Shown here: positions 25,903 to 35,303 of the stretch, piece after piece | How positions within the stretch are numbered: position 1 is the stretch's first letter | Layout of the letters: each line of letters starts with the position of its first letter | DNA from: Flavobacterium sp. | GTDB taxonomy: Bacteria > Bacteroidota > Bacteroidia > Flavobacteriales > Flavobacteriaceae | Reading direction: 5' to 3' | DNA length: 64,000 nt | Assembly (NCBI GenBank): GCA_027484725.1 | Contig: JAIXSK010000039.1 | Coordinates: 114,593 to 178,592 of the forward strand | Position numbers and translations under genes: made by a program | The notes under the pieces: model-generated | Databases searched by the model: none | What the model saw: only the letters and a program-made list of their open reading frames with translations | What the model was told of the DNA's origin: nothing

Positions 25903-27090
25903 TTAATCTATAATAGCGGCAATCCCCGGAAGTGTACGTCCTTCAAGCATTTCAAGCATAGCTCCGCCACCGGTTGAAACATAACTCATCCGCGGCTCAA
26001 GACCGAATTGCTTTACAGCTGCTACAGAATCTCCGCCGCCCACCAGTGAAAAAGCACCAGCCGAAGTTGCTTGAGCAATTGATTCACCCAAAGCAATGGT
26101 TCCGTGCGCAAAATTTGGCATTTCAAAAACACCCAATGGTCCGTTCCATAGAATGGTTTTTGAGTTTTTAATCACTTGGTCAAATATTTCGAGTGATTTT
26201 GGTCCGGCGTCTAAGCCTTGCCAACCATCGGGAATTTGTTTTACATCAATGATTTGCGTCTGTGCCTCGTTGGCAAAAGCATTGGCCGCCACAACATCAA
26301 CCGGCAAATGAATCTGTACATTTTTTGCGCGTGCGGCAGCTAAAATGTCCAACGCCAATTGAAGTTTATCGTCTTCACAAATGGAATTTCCCACCTGTCC
26401 GCCCAGCGCTTTTACAAACGTAAAAGTCATTCCGCCGCCAATAATCATGTGATCAATTTTATCTAGTATATTTTCAATAACGGTAATTTTAGATGAGACT
26501 TTTGACCCGCCCAAAACCGCCGTTACCGGTTTTTGACTGTCATTCAAAACGCGGTTTAAACTTTCAATTTCTTTGGCCAATAAAAGCCCGAAACATTTGT
26601 GGTTCGGGAAAAACTGCGCGATAATTGTAGTGGAAGCGTGTGCTCGGTGCGCAGTTCCAAAGGCATCGTTGACATAAATATCACCCAAAGAGGCCAAGGC
26701 TTTTGAGAAAGCAACATCGCCGGCTTCTTCTTCACTGTGAAATCTTAAATTTTCGAGCAGTAAAACCTCGCCAGGCAGCAATGTTTGTGCCGCTGAAGTA
26801 GCTTCATCGCCTATGCAGTTTTCGGCAAACTTTACCGGAACACCTAAAATTTCTGAAGTTTTGGTCACAATGTGTTTCAATGAATATTTGGCTTCTGCGC
26901 CCTTAGGTCTGCCTAAATGTGACATGAGGATAACGCTCCCGCCGCCTTTAAGAATATGTGAGATGGTGGGCGCCGCCGCCTCAATTCGAGTTGCATCGGT
27001 TACTTGAAAATGCTCGTCAAGAGGAACGTTAAAATCAACACGAATGAGTGCTTTTTTATTTCTGAAATCAAAATCTGCCAAAGTCTTCAT
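25903..27090 (-). CDS. pgk: Phosphoglycerate kinase
   Basis: 395 residues, full length. It converts 1,3-bisphosphoglycerate and ADP to 3-phosphoglycerate and ATP in glycolysis. N-terminal signature [12 protein letters not shown], substrate region MSHLGRPKG, nucleotide-binding GGSKVSSK and C-terminal GGGDSVAAV with [12 protein letters not shown] are all intact. It is monocistronic with an exact -7 element and is divergent from holB. Confidence 0.98.
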   Translation of the reverse strand: MKTLADFDFRNKKALIRVDFNVPLDEHFQVTDATRIEAAAPTISHILKGGGSVILMSHLGRPKGAEAKYSLKHIVTKTSEILGVPVKFAENCIGDEATSAAQTLLPGEVLLLENLRFHSEEEAGDVAFSKALASLGDIYVNDAFGTAHRAHASTTIIAQFFPNHKCFGLLLAKEIESLNRVLNDSQKPVTAVLGGSKVSSKITVIENILDKIDHMIIGGGMTFTFVKALGGQVGNSICEDDKLQLALDILAAARAKNVQIHLPVDVVAANAFANEAQTQIIDVKQIPDGWQGLDAGPKSLEIFDQVIKNSKTILWNGPLGVFEMPNFAHGTIALGESIAQATSAGAFSLVGGGDSVAAVKQFGLEPRMSYVSTGGGAMLEMLEGRTLPGIAAIID

Positions 27091-27113
27091 AAAAATTCAT
27101 TTTAAGATTGGCG

Positions 27114-27121
27114 CAAATATA
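27114..27121 (-). promoter_or_regulatory. -7 promoter element of pgk
   Basis: Reads TATATTTG on the minus strand, exact TAnnTTTG, 23 nt before the ATG. Confidence 0.55.
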
Positions 27122-27176
27122 GGCTTTTAATTTGGCGCAGAAAAAACAACTCCGCGCTCGGGCTGTGAACTTTTGC

Positions 27177-27184
27177 TATATTTG
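27177..27184 (+). promoter_or_regulatory. -7 promoter element at the holB start
   Basis: TATATTTG, exact match, ends only 3 nt before the ATG at 27188. Transcription would begin at or just inside the start codon region, suggesting a leaderless message. Confidence 0.4.
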
Positions 27185-27187
27185 CTC

Positions 27188-28336
27188 ATGCTTTTTTCAG
27201 AAATTCTCGGACAAGATTACCTAAAAAATCATCTGACCACCAGTGCGCTTTCAGGCAGAATACCGCACGCGCAACTTTTTGTCGGCCCCGAAGGATCGGG
27301 CACTTTGCCCATGGCGATTGCTTATGCTCAGTTTATTTTGTGTCAAAACTCAGGGCAGGAAAATTTGGGTGGAAACGAAGCTTGCAATTTGAAATTTCAA
27401 CATTTTTCGCATCCGGATCTTCATTTTATTTATCCGAATGTAACCACCGAAGAAATTAAATCAAAACCCAAAAGCCTTGATTTCATTACTGAATGGCGCG
27501 CCTTCTTACAACAAAATCCTTACGGAAGCTTGTTTGACTGGTATCAACTTTTAGGCGTTCAAAACAAACAAGGCGAGATTAGGGTAGAAGACGCCGATGA
27601 AATTGTTAAATCGCTCGGGCTGAAATCTTATGAAGGCGGTTATAAAATTGTCATTATTTGGATGGCTGAAAAAATAAACATGAGCGCATCAAACAAACTG
27701 CTTAAACTGCTTGAAGAACCCACTGAGAAAACGGTTTTTATTTTGATTGCCGAAAACGAAGAAGATATTCTCAAAACTATTTTATCACGTTGTCAAGTGT
27801 TGCATTTTAGCGCTATTCCTGAAAAAATCATAGCTGATGCGCTCATAAAATATCACGATTTAGACCCTAGAACGGCAGCCAAAATTGCTCATCAAGCACA
27901 AGGAAATTACAACAAAGCCCAACAAATCGTCAACGAAACGGGCGAAGATTTAGTTTTTGAAAAATGGTTTGTTGATTGGGTGCGCGCGGCTTTCAGAGCC
28001 AAAGGAAATGCAGCTGCGATTCAGGATTTAATTCAATGGAGCGAACAAATTGCCGGATTGGGCCGCGAGACTCAGAAAAAGTTTTTGAATTATTGCATCG
28101 AATTGTTTCGTCAAGCATTGTTGCTTAACTATCAAACGACAAGCTTGGTGTATATGGAACCCAAAATTGAAAAGTTCAAACTTGAGAATTTTGCCCCTTT
28201 TGTCAGCGGAAACAACATTCAAGAAATATACAAAGAGCTCACGGATGCCATTTACCATATAGAGCGCAACGGAAACGCCAAAATCATCCTGACCGATCTA
28301 TCTATAAAACTCACGCGGCTCATTCATAAATCTTAA
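27188..28336 (+). CDS. holB: DNA polymerase III delta' subunit
   Basis: 382 residues, an inactive clamp-loader AAA+ subunit. The N-terminus LFSEILGQDYLKNHL and region PHAQLFVGPEGSGT resemble a Walker A that lacks the GKT lysine, as expected for delta'. Sensor-type motifs LLKLLEEPTEKTVFILI and SRCQVLHF follow. Only two of the four zinc-site cysteines seen in many homologues are clear. The ATG at 27188 is used because the in-frame upstream TTG precedes the promoter element. The DoxX gene follows after 3 nt. Confidence 0.92.
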   Translation: MLFSEILGQDYLKNHLTTSALSGRIPHAQLFVGPEGSGTLPMAIAYAQFILCQNSGQENLGGNEACNLKFQHFSHPDLHFIYPNVTTEEIKSKPKSLDFITEWRAFLQQNPYGSLFDWYQLLGVQNKQGEIRVEDADEIVKSLGLKSYEGGYKIVIIWMAEKINMSASNKLLKLLEEPTEKTVFILIAENEEDILKTILSRCQVLHFSAIPEKIIADALIKYHDLDPRTAAKIAHQAQGNYNKAQQIVNETGEDLVFEKWFVDWVRAAFRAKGNAAAIQDLIQWSEQIAGLGRETQKKFLNYCIELFRQALLLNYQTTSLVYMEPKIEKFKLENFAPFVSGNNIQEIYKELTDAIYHIERNGNAKIILTDLSIKLTRLIHKS

Positions 28337-28339
28337 CTT

Positions 28340-28723
28340 ATGGTCTACGCAGCACACATTTTAGTGACCGCTTTTTTGGCAATTACTTTTCTTCAATCAG
28401 CTTATGACAAAGTCATGGATTGGCCGGGAAATATTGCTTGGCTTAAACAGCATTTTGCCCAAACCATACTCAAAAATCGAGTTCCTTTGGCCTTATTGCA
28501 TGTGATGGTTTTAGAGCTTATATCTGGTATTCTTTGTTTGGCCGGAAGCATACAACTCTATGCCTACCACAACAAAGTTTTGGCTTTATATGGCGGTATT
28601 TTTTCGTGCATTACTTTGATAATGTTACTCTTCGGACAGCGATTAGCCAAAGACTATGACGGCGCTAGGACCATTGTAATTTATTTTGTTCCGGCGGTTT
28701 TGCTGGTGTATTGGCTGAGTTAA
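28340..28723 (+). CDS. DoxX-like integral membrane protein
   Basis: 127 residues with about four transmembrane helices (AAHILVTAFLAITFLQ, ALLHVMVLELISGILCLAG, VLALYGGIFSCITLIMLLFG, TIVIYFVPAVLLVYWL). The overall shape and the motif SAYDKVMDWPG fit the DoxX/DoxD superfamily of unknown or redox-related roles. It is cotranscribed with holB (3-nt gap), without an obvious functional link. Its stop abuts the stop of the convergent helicase gene with no spacer. Confidence 0.8.
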   Translation: MVYAAHILVTAFLAITFLQSAYDKVMDWPGNIAWLKQHFAQTILKNRVPLALLHVMVLELISGILCLAGSIQLYAYHNKVLALYGGIFSCITLIMLLFGQRLAKDYDGARTIVIYFVPAVLLVYWLS

Positions 28724-30988
28724 TTACAAACTGGCCCTAAATATCTTGAGTTCATCCCAGGTAAATTGATCGCCGTATTTTTCTTTGAGTGGATTAAGTG
28801 ACGGTTCATCATATCCTTTAAAAACCTCAGCCAGAGCTTCGCGCTTGTCTTGCGGCAAAACATCTTCAATAGAAACCGCTTTGATTTCAATGAGTTTGGC
28901 CATATGTGTTGCGATGGTTTGAGGCGTGAGTTTTCGAATCCGGGCAATTTCTTTTATGGTGTTCTGCTGATGCCAAAGTTCAAGCGTTTCTAAATAAGTT
29001 GATTTTTTGGGCTCTTTGACCTTTTTCTTTTTACTGGTTTGTTTAACCTCAAAAGAATCGTCATCAATAAGTTGCGCATATTGCTCTTGGTATTGAGTTT
29101 TTGCCCATTCTAATTTGTGTATACGGTAGTTTTTAAGCGCATCCGTGTGCATATTTTCTTTGCTGATGGGTAAATTTTGTGCGATGATGTTTACCAAGTT
29201 TTTAGCACGTATGAGTTCTGAGATTGCAAGATTTTGATGTATTTCTAATTCGAGTAATTCTTCGGCAAAACCTTGTGCTTTTCGGGCATGATGCGCTATT
29301 TCAAGCATCAATAACAAATCACTCATGAGCGCGTCTAAAACCGGAAAAAAGTACTCATAGGCTGCTTGAATGCGTTCTGAGATAAAAGCAAAGTCCATGG
29401 GGTGAGCGCTAAAAAGCCTACGCAACTGTTGTTGAAACTTTTGTGCCGGAATGGCCAATTGTTCTATTTTTTCGTGCTGATTTTGTGCCCAAATGGCATG
29501 CTTTGCTTTTTCAGAATTTGGTGCTTTTTGCTGATAACTAAAGCGATGATGTCGCCAATGCTGAATCAAATGGGTAAAATCAAAAGCTTGAATCACAAAA
29601 AGTTCCGTGTATTTTTGAGTTTCAATTTTGAGTTCGTCTTTGATTTCTTCGTCAGACAATTGACCTGAAGAATATTGAACAACCGCTTCATCATTGCTGA
29701 GCCCGTTCATTTGCAGGGGTGAAAGCAATACCAATCCGTCTAGTGAGCGCAACCGCGATAAGGCAACATACGCTTGTCCAGGCATAAAAACCTGTGAAAC
29801 ATCGAGCGCAGCGCGCTCAAAAGTAAGACCTTGACTTTTATGCACCGTGATGGCCCAAGCCAATCGGAGTGGGTAATGGACAAAAGTGCCTAAAATTTCT
29901 TCTTTGATTTCACGGGTAACTTCATCAAGCGAATAACGAATGTTCTGCCATTCGTATTTTTCAACCGTGATGGTGAGCGATTCATCCGGAAAACGCACAA
30001 GGATTTCATCTTCAGAAAGCGATGCAACCACGCCCATTTTCCCGTTATAGTATTGCTTTTGAGCCGACCAATCATTTTTAATGAACATCACTTGAGCACC
30101 GATTTTGAGCTCTAAGGAAGCTTCAATCGGGTACATTTTTTCAGGAAAATCACCCACAATATCCGGTAGATAAGTCATAGATGTTTCGGGCAAATCTTTC
30201 AGTGATTTTTGATTGATGGCATCGGCTTGCGCGTTGTGTGTGGTCAGGGTAATATAGCCCGATTCAGGGTTGGCTTTAAATTCAGGTTGTACAAATCGCT
30301 GCAGTAATTTTAAATCATCTGAGTGTAATTCATTATTTCTCAGCCGATTGAGAATGCGGATAAAATCGGTGTCGGATTGGCGAAAAATCTTGGGTAATTC
30401 AATGTACAAAGGCGGCTGTCTTTGGGTGACTAAGGCGTGAAAAAAGAATTTTCCGCGGTAGTACTGACGCAGCAATTGCCATTCTTGATCTTTGACTACC
30501 GGTGGCAGTTGAAATAAATCGCCAATAAACAAAAGCTGAACCCCGCCAAAAGGATTGGGATTTTTGCGGATGTTTTGCAGGGTGAAATCAATAGCGTCTA
30601 AAAGATCAGCGCGCAACATACTGACCTCGTCAATCACGAGCAATTCAAGACTTTGCAAAATGGCTTTTTTGGTTGCATTCATCCTGAAATGACGCGCCAA
30701 TGTAGCCTTGGTTTCATAGTTGACAAAACCCGATAGAGCAGGAACTTCATCGGTAGGTAAAAAAGCACCAAAAGGCAACTGAAACAGAGAGTGAATGGTC
30801 ACGCCTGAGGCATTGAGCGCGGCGATTCCGGTGGGTGCCACCACTACTGCTTTTTTGTGGGTAGTGAGCATTATTTCACGGAGCAAGGTGGTTTTTCCGG
30901 TTCCTGCTTTTCCGGTCAAAAAAATGCTTCGCCGGGTTTGATTAATGAATTGAAGCACATATTCGGCTTCGGCTGATAAAGAGTTCAT
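28724..30988 (-). CDS. PIF1/RecD-type superfamily 1 helicase with C-terminal HTH domain
   Basis: 754 residues. The N-terminal ATPase core has Walker A GKAGTGKTT (residues 26-34), motif II VIDEVSM, RLRNNELHSDD and the late motif WAITVHKSQGLTFERA with VALSRLRSLDGL, typical of PIF1-like 5'-3' helicases. A long helical middle part follows. The C-terminus (about 665-754) has a helix-turn-helix of the type found at the end of RecQ-like and other helicases (TIKEIARIRKLTPQTIATHM). It probably processes replication or repair intermediates. It is monocistronic with its own -7 element. Confidence 0.9.
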   Translation of the reverse strand: MNSLSAEAEYVLQFINQTRRSIFLTGKAGTGKTTLLREIMLTTHKKAVVVAPTGIAALNASGVTIHSLFQLPFGAFLPTDEVPALSGFVNYETKATLARHFRMNATKKAILQSLELLVIDEVSMLRADLLDAIDFTLQNIRKNPNPFGGVQLLFIGDLFQLPPVVKDQEWQLLRQYYRGKFFFHALVTQRQPPLYIELPKIFRQSDTDFIRILNRLRNNELHSDDLKLLQRFVQPEFKANPESGYITLTTHNAQADAINQKSLKDLPETSMTYLPDIVGDFPEKMYPIEASLELKIGAQVMFIKNDWSAQKQYYNGKMGVVASLSEDEILVRFPDESLTITVEKYEWQNIRYSLDEVTREIKEEILGTFVHYPLRLAWAITVHKSQGLTFERAALDVSQVFMPGQAYVALSRLRSLDGLVLLSPLQMNGLSNDEAVVQYSSGQLSDEEIKDELKIETQKYTELFVIQAFDFTHLIQHWRHHRFSYQQKAPNSEKAKHAIWAQNQHEKIEQLAIPAQKFQQQLRRLFSAHPMDFAFISERIQAAYEYFFPVLDALMSDLLLMLEIAHHARKAQGFAEELLELEIHQNLAISELIRAKNLVNIIAQNLPISKENMHTDALKNYRIHKLEWAKTQYQEQYAQLIDDDSFEVKQTSKKKKVKEPKKSTYLETLELWHQQNTIKEIARIRKLTPQTIATHMAKLIEIKAVSIEDVLPQDKREALAEVFKGYDEPSLNPLKEKYGDQFTWDELKIFRASL

Positions 30989-31011
30989 AGGCTTATAAAA
31001 AAGATTGGGTT

Positions 31012-31019
31012 CAAAAATA
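31012..31019 (-). promoter_or_regulatory. -7 promoter element of the helicase gene
   Basis: Reads TATTTTTG on the minus strand, exact TAnnTTTG, 23 nt before the ATG. Confidence 0.5.
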
Positions 31020-31212
31020 AGTTATTTTGATTGTTTTTAAGCCTTGGATTCAAACAAGAATCAACAATACCCGACCCGCAGCCAAATATTTTAATATCTT
31101 AAAGGTGAATATATTGTTTGATTCGGTAAGTTGTTTTTACTAATGGCTTCTTCGTATTACAAAAGTAATTTCTCTAAAAAATTGTTTTTTAAGCTTGGCT
31201 TATCTAGAAATT

Positions 31213-31247
31213 AAAAAACCTTCTCTCTGATGCGATTGAAGGTTTTT
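31213..31247. terminator. Terminator of the OmpH-like gene
   Basis: Stem AAACCTTC / GAAGGTTT with A- and T-runs outside both arms, 15 nt beyond the OmpH-like stop codon. It is symmetric enough to work in both directions. Confidence 0.75.
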
Positions 31248-31261
31248 TGTGATGGTCAATT

Positions 31262-31837
31262 TTATTTTTTTTCAGAATTATCTTGGGGCTTTTTATCATC
31301 AGAGGAGTATGATTCATTGAGCAATTTGATTATTTCTTTGGTAATATCATATTGGTCTTTAGCATACAAAACTGAAACTGCATCACCTGTGCCATAGATA
31401 TAGTCATAACCTTTTTCTTTTCCGTACTTTTTGATGAATTTTTTAACATTACCCACCAATGAATCCATTTCTACAGCGCTTTCTTCCTGCAATTGACGCA
31501 ACATAGCATCTTGAGCATAGCTGAGTTCTTGTTCCTTTCTTTGTAGTCGCGCTCCATTGGCTTGTGCCCATGCCTGACCGTTGGCTTGTGCATTTTTCTG
31601 AAAATTGGCTGCCTCAGATTTAAACTTGGCTACTTCAGCCTGCAGTTCTTTGCCCATTTGGTCAGATTTGTCTTTGTATTTTTTTTCAATGTCTTTGGCT
31701 TTTTGATATTCTTCCATAAGTTTTGAGGTATCAACATAAGCGGTTTTAAAATCTTTTGAAGGCGCGACATTTTCGCTGCTTTTGTTACAAGAAACAACAG
31801 CCAGTGAAAGTGCTAAAATAAAAGTTAGTTTTTTCAT
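31262..31837 (-). CDS. OmpH/Skp-family periplasmic chaperone-like lipoprotein
   Basis: 191 residues with a lipoprotein signal (LALSLAVVSCNK, cysteine at about residue 17). The body is a long helical coiled-coil rich in K, Q, A and E (FKSEAANFQKNAQANGQ), with the OmpH motif TAYVDTSKLMEEYQKAKD near the N-terminus and a C-terminal YDYIYGTGDAVSVLYAKD. Skp/OmpH proteins hold unfolded outer-membrane proteins in the periplasm. The lipid anchor and single-copy location away from bamA make its exact role uncertain. Confidence 0.85.
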   Translation of the reverse strand: MKKLTFILALSLAVVSCNKSSENVAPSKDFKTAYVDTSKLMEEYQKAKDIEKKYKDKSDQMGKELQAEVAKFKSEAANFQKNAQANGQAWAQANGARLQRKEQELSYAQDAMLRQLQEESAVEMDSLVGNVKKFIKKYGKEKGYDYIYGTGDAVSVLYAKDQYDITKEIIKLLNESYSSDDKKPQDNSEKK

Positions 31838-31862
31838 GAGAAGAATTTGTTTTCTAGAGGTT

Positions 31863-31870
31863 CAAATGTA
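31863..31870 (-). promoter_or_regulatory. -7 promoter element of the OmpH-like gene
   Basis: Reads TACATTTG on the minus strand, exact TAnnTTTG, 25 nt before the ATG. The rest of the 31838-32053 gap is AT-rich with nothing else recognised. Confidence 0.5.
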
Positions 31871-32053
31871 AAAAAATATTGATGGAAGTAGGTTTTTAAA
31901 TCAAATAAGAATAAACTATTACGCAAAAATTTAAAATAATGTTTTGTTATTGTTTTTGGCTTTAATTCGGGCGATTTACGGCCTTTTAAAATTTTATTTA
32001 GGGTTATTTACATCTTGTTGTCGCATCGTTGATTTAAAAAAAACTATGTGCTT

Positions 32054-32902
32054 TTAATGCTTTTTAATGATATAAATATGTGATGAAAATTCTTTAGAGA
32101 ATACACCTGAAAGATTTGAGGTGAAACCAACGAGAAAAGCTTTGATTATATTCATTTTTCCAGTTTTGTATTTTTCTGACAATAGTGAGACATAAAACGA
32201 ATCATACCACATCGGTTTCACTTTGACAAGTTCTAAGTTTTGTTCTGCAAATAACCCTTGAATGGACTTTTTAGAGAAATGCCATAAATGTCTCGGAACA
32301 TCATACGCCGCCCAATAGTTTTGATAATGTTTTGCATCAAATGATTTGTAATTAGGAACCGCAATGACAATGGTTCCACCTGGTTTGACCAATCTTTTTA
32401 ACTCTGCGATTTGTGCTTTAACATCCGGAACATGCTCTAAAACATGCCACATTGTGATAACATCAACAGATTTTTCGGGTAAATCTTGTGTTGATTGGAT
32501 CAATTCAACGCCTTTATTTTGTGCTATTTTTCTAGCTTTCTCATTAGGTTCATAGCCTTTAATCTGCCAACCTGAGGCTAGGGCAGCGGCAAGAAAATCT
32601 CCTGTTCCGCAACCAACATCAAGCAAAACTCCTTTGTTTTTTTGCTGTTTCAAAACTAATTTGAGTTTTTGCTGAATAGTGGTTTTTTTGATCAATTGAT
32701 AAATTTTTTCAAACCATGAACGAGCGGAGTCGGTATGAGAGATGTAATCATCGCTTTCGTAATAACTATCTAATTCATTCAATGAAGGCTGAGGAGAAGT
32801 CATTAATAAATCAACAGATGGGTCTCTAAAAAGGGTAAATTCTTTTTGAGAAACTGAAAAATCTTGGACTTTGATGTAGAATTCAGAAGGATTAATATTC
32901 AT
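32054..32902 (-). CDS. Class I SAM-dependent methyltransferase
   Basis: 282 residues. Motif I is LLDVGCGTGDFLAA (about residue 95), followed by YEPNEKAR (motif II) and ITMWHVLEHVPD, a pattern typical of the methyltransf_23 group. An N-terminal extension (about 90 residues) and the C-terminal region hold no clear further domain. The substrate is unknown. It is last in the DUF4175-ybeY-mnmG operon and its ATG overlaps the lipoprotein stop (TAATG). Confidence 0.88.
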   Translation of the reverse strand: MNINPSEFYIKVQDFSVSQKEFTLFRDPSVDLLMTSPQPSLNELDSYYESDDYISHTDSARSWFEKIYQLIKKTTIQQKLKLVLKQQKNKGVLLDVGCGTGDFLAAALASGWQIKGYEPNEKARKIAQNKGVELIQSTQDLPEKSVDVITMWHVLEHVPDVKAQIAELKRLVKPGGTIVIAVPNYKSFDAKHYQNYWAAYDVPRHLWHFSKKSIQGLFAEQNLELVKVKPMWYDSFYVSLLSEKYKTGKMNIIKAFLVGFTSNLSGVFSKEFSSHIYIIKKH

Positions 32903-33423
32903 TATCGATTATAATATTCGTCTTTGAGATTTTTAAGGTAATTGATGGCCAGGTTTTGCAGAAGAGAACCCTCTAAAAGGCAATCTTTGTTTTCATCGTC
33001 CACCATTGAAAATGCAATAAATTTACGTTGCGTTTCAACGGTAGCGTCTTCGGGTTGCAAATTTATAACTGAATAATTAGAGCTGTCAAAATATTTCTCG
33101 AATTCAGAATTATCGTACAGAATAATTTTGTAATGATTTCTGTCAATGGTCACAGTATATTCTAAACTATAGTAATTCTCTTTTTTAAATTTTATGGAAA
33201 GGAACTTTTCAATGCTCATGTTTTTGGTATTGTTCTCAAAAATAAAAGCAGTAAGCGGCTGTGGGTTTCCAACGATTTGTTTACCGTTTGGAACCAGTAA
33301 ATAATCTTCTATTTGAATAGTTGCTTTTCTGGCAATACAGGAAATAAAAAAAACACCGATGCATAAAATCAGAATTTCCCTTTTAATTATTGGGTTTTTG
33401 AAATATCGTTTCACGTGGAACAT
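32902..33423 (-). CDS. Uncharacterised lipoprotein; parS lies in its first codons
   Basis: 173 residues. The N-terminus has a basic stretch (VKRYFKNPIIKR), a hydrophobic segment and a lipobox (GVFFISC, cysteine at about residue 29). I recognise no family for the mature part, which is mixed alpha/beta in appearance. The start follows the mnmG stop by 3 nt and its stop overlaps the methyltransferase start. Codons 1-6 (MFHVKR) are built from a ParB-site sequence at 33407-33422, so the N-terminus may be constrained by DNA function, not protein function. Confidence 0.7.
   Translation of the reverse strand: MFHVKRYFKNPIIKREILILCIGVFFISCIARKATIQIEDYLLVPNGKQIVGNPQPLTAFIFENNTKNMSIEKFLSIKFKKENYYSLEYTVTIDRNHYKIILYDNSEFEKYFDSSNYSVINLQPEDATVETQRKFIAFSMVDDENKDCLLEGSLLQNLAINYLKNLKDEYYNR
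33407..33422. other. parS (ParB/Spo0J-binding) site, near-consensus
   Basis: On the minus strand this reads TGTTCCACGTGAAACG, 15 of 16 bases of the widely conserved parS sequence TGTTnCACGTGAAACA; only the last base differs. The core palindrome CACGTG is intact. It lies in the first codons of the lipoprotein gene. It pairs with a perfect copy 1.9 kb away on the other side of mnmG. Confidence 0.8.
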
Positions 33424-33426
33424 TAT

Positions 33427-35298
33427 TTATCTTCCCATATAAATTAATAAAACCGAAATATCACTTGGGGAAACACCACTAATTCTAGATGCTTGTGAAA
33501 TCGTCACCGGACGAATCTTGGAGAGTTTTTGCTTGGCTTCAATTGACATGGATTTGATTTGAAAATAATCAAAATTATCCGGGATTTTTACATCTTCTAA
33601 ACGAAGCAGTTTGTTTGCATTATTGCGTTCTTTTTCAATATAACCAGAGTATTTGACTTGTATTTCTGCCTGCTCAATAATTTCTTTATCTAGTTGATTT
33701 TGTTCGATATATACTTTTACTTTGTCAAATTTAAGCATGTCATCTAGATTGATTTGTGGTCTTGAAAAAACCTTGAACATCTTATCTGACTGATTCATGG
33801 GCGAACTTTCTTTATCGATTAAAACAGGGTTAGCCTCCTCAGGAGTAACGCTTGTTTCTTTAAAAAAATCAACCATTTTTTCAGACTCATTGAACTTATG
33901 TTCCATTCTTCTGAGTCGTTTTTCGCTAGCCAATCCAATATTATACGACAAAGGAGTTAATCTGAAATCAGCATTGTCTTGTCGTAGTAAGGTTCTAAAT
34001 TCTGCTCTTGAAGTGAACATTCTGTAGGGCTCTTCAGTACCTTTGGTAATCAAATCATCGATTAAAACTCCAATGTACGCTTGATCTCTTTTAAGAATGA
34101 AAGGTGCTTTGTCTTGAACTTTTAATGCGGCGTTTATTCCAGCCATCAATCCTTGAGAGGCAGCCTCTTCATATCCGGTTGTTCCATTAATTTGTCCGGC
34201 AAAATAAAGTCCGTCCACAATTTTAGTTTCTAAGGTGTGCTTAAGCTGGGTAGGAGGGAAGTAATCATATTCTATCGCATAACCCGGACGAAAAAACTTT
34301 ACATTTTCAAAACCAGCAACCGACCGCAACGCTTTAAACTGTATATCTTCAGGCAGAGAGGTAGAAAAACCATTTACATACACTTCAACGGTGTCCCATC
34401 CCTCAGGTTCAATAAACAACTGATGCCTTTCTTTATCTGCAAAACGATTGATTTTATCTTCAATAGACGGACAATAACGAGGGCCAATACTTTGAATTCT
34501 GCCGTTAAACATGGGTGAACGATCAAAACCCTCGCGCAGAATGTCGTGCACTAAATTTGAAGTGTAAGTCATATGACAAAGCTTCTGAGACTTCAAAGGT
34601 TGGGTAATATCTAAATAAGAAAACTTATCTGGATGAAGATCACCAGGTTCTTCATGCATTTTAGAATAATCTAAAGAGCGGCCGTCAACTCGTGGAGGAG
34701 TACCTGTTTTCATCCGACCTGATTCAAAACCAACTTTTACTAAATCTTCGGTAATACCAAAAGCAGCGCTTTCGCCAGCCCGACCACCCCCGAATTGCTT
34801 TTCTCCAATGTGAATTAACCCGTTAAGAAAGGTTCCATTGGTTAAAACAACCGTTTTGGCCTTTATTTCAACACCCAGCGAGGTAACAATTCCTTCCACG
34901 CGATGGTTGCGAATCAAAAGCCCACGAACCATCTCTTGATAAAAGTCAAGATTCGGAGTTTGCTCTAACATCATACGCCAAGTTTCGGCAAAACGCATCC
35001 GGTCACTTTGCACACGTGGTGACCACATAGCCGGACCTTTGGATTTATTAAGCATCTTGAACTGAATAGCTGTCTTATCAGAGACAATTCCTGAATAACC
35101 ACCCAAAGCATCTATTTCACGAACTATTTGGCCTTTGGCAATACCGCCCATAGCCGGATTGCAAGACATTTGTGCAATGTTCTGAAGACTCATCGTAACA
35201 AGCAGTGTTTTACAACCCATATTGGCGGCGGCGGCGGCGGCTTCAGATCCTGCATGACCGGCACCAACCACAATTACGTCATATATACTCTCAAACAT
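33427..35298 (-). CDS. mnmG: tRNA uridine-5-carboxymethylaminomethyl modification enzyme MnmG (GidA)
   Basis: A 623-residue FAD-binding protein that works with MnmE to modify U34 of certain tRNAs. The FAD motif is VVGAGHAGSEAA at the N-terminus, with family segments MSCNPAMGGIAKGQIVREIDALGG, TNGTFLNGLIHIG and the C-terminal SRISGVSPSDISVLL. Length is normal. It follows ybeY by 5 nt in one operon. mnmG/gidA is often found near the chromosome origin in bacteria. Here parS sites flank it directly. Confidence 0.97.
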   Translation of the reverse strand: MFESIYDVIVVGAGHAGSEAAAAAANMGCKTLLVTMSLQNIAQMSCNPAMGGIAKGQIVREIDALGGYSGIVSDKTAIQFKMLNKSKGPAMWSPRVQSDRMRFAETWRMMLEQTPNLDFYQEMVRGLLIRNHRVEGIVTSLGVEIKAKTVVLTNGTFLNGLIHIGEKQFGGGRAGESAAFGITEDLVKVGFESGRMKTGTPPRVDGRSLDYSKMHEEPGDLHPDKFSYLDITQPLKSQKLCHMTYTSNLVHDILREGFDRSPMFNGRIQSIGPRYCPSIEDKINRFADKERHQLFIEPEGWDTVEVYVNGFSTSLPEDIQFKALRSVAGFENVKFFRPGYAIEYDYFPPTQLKHTLETKIVDGLYFAGQINGTTGYEEAASQGLMAGINAALKVQDKAPFILKRDQAYIGVLIDDLITKGTEEPYRMFTSRAEFRTLLRQDNADFRLTPLSYNIGLASEKRLRRMEHKFNESEKMVDFFKETSVTPEEANPVLIDKESSPMNQSDKMFKVFSRPQINLDDMLKFDKVKVYIEQNQLDKEIIEQAEIQVKYSGYIEKERNNANKLLRLEDVKIPDNFDYFQIKSMSIEAKQKLSKIRPVTISQASRISGVSPSDISVLLIYMGR

Positions 35299-35303
35299 GA
35301 TTG

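Noticed and set aside
28724..30988. PIF1-like helicase as part of an antiphage defence system
   Set aside because: No nuclease, TIR, reverse transcriptase or other defence partner nearby; its neighbours are holB and housekeeping genes.
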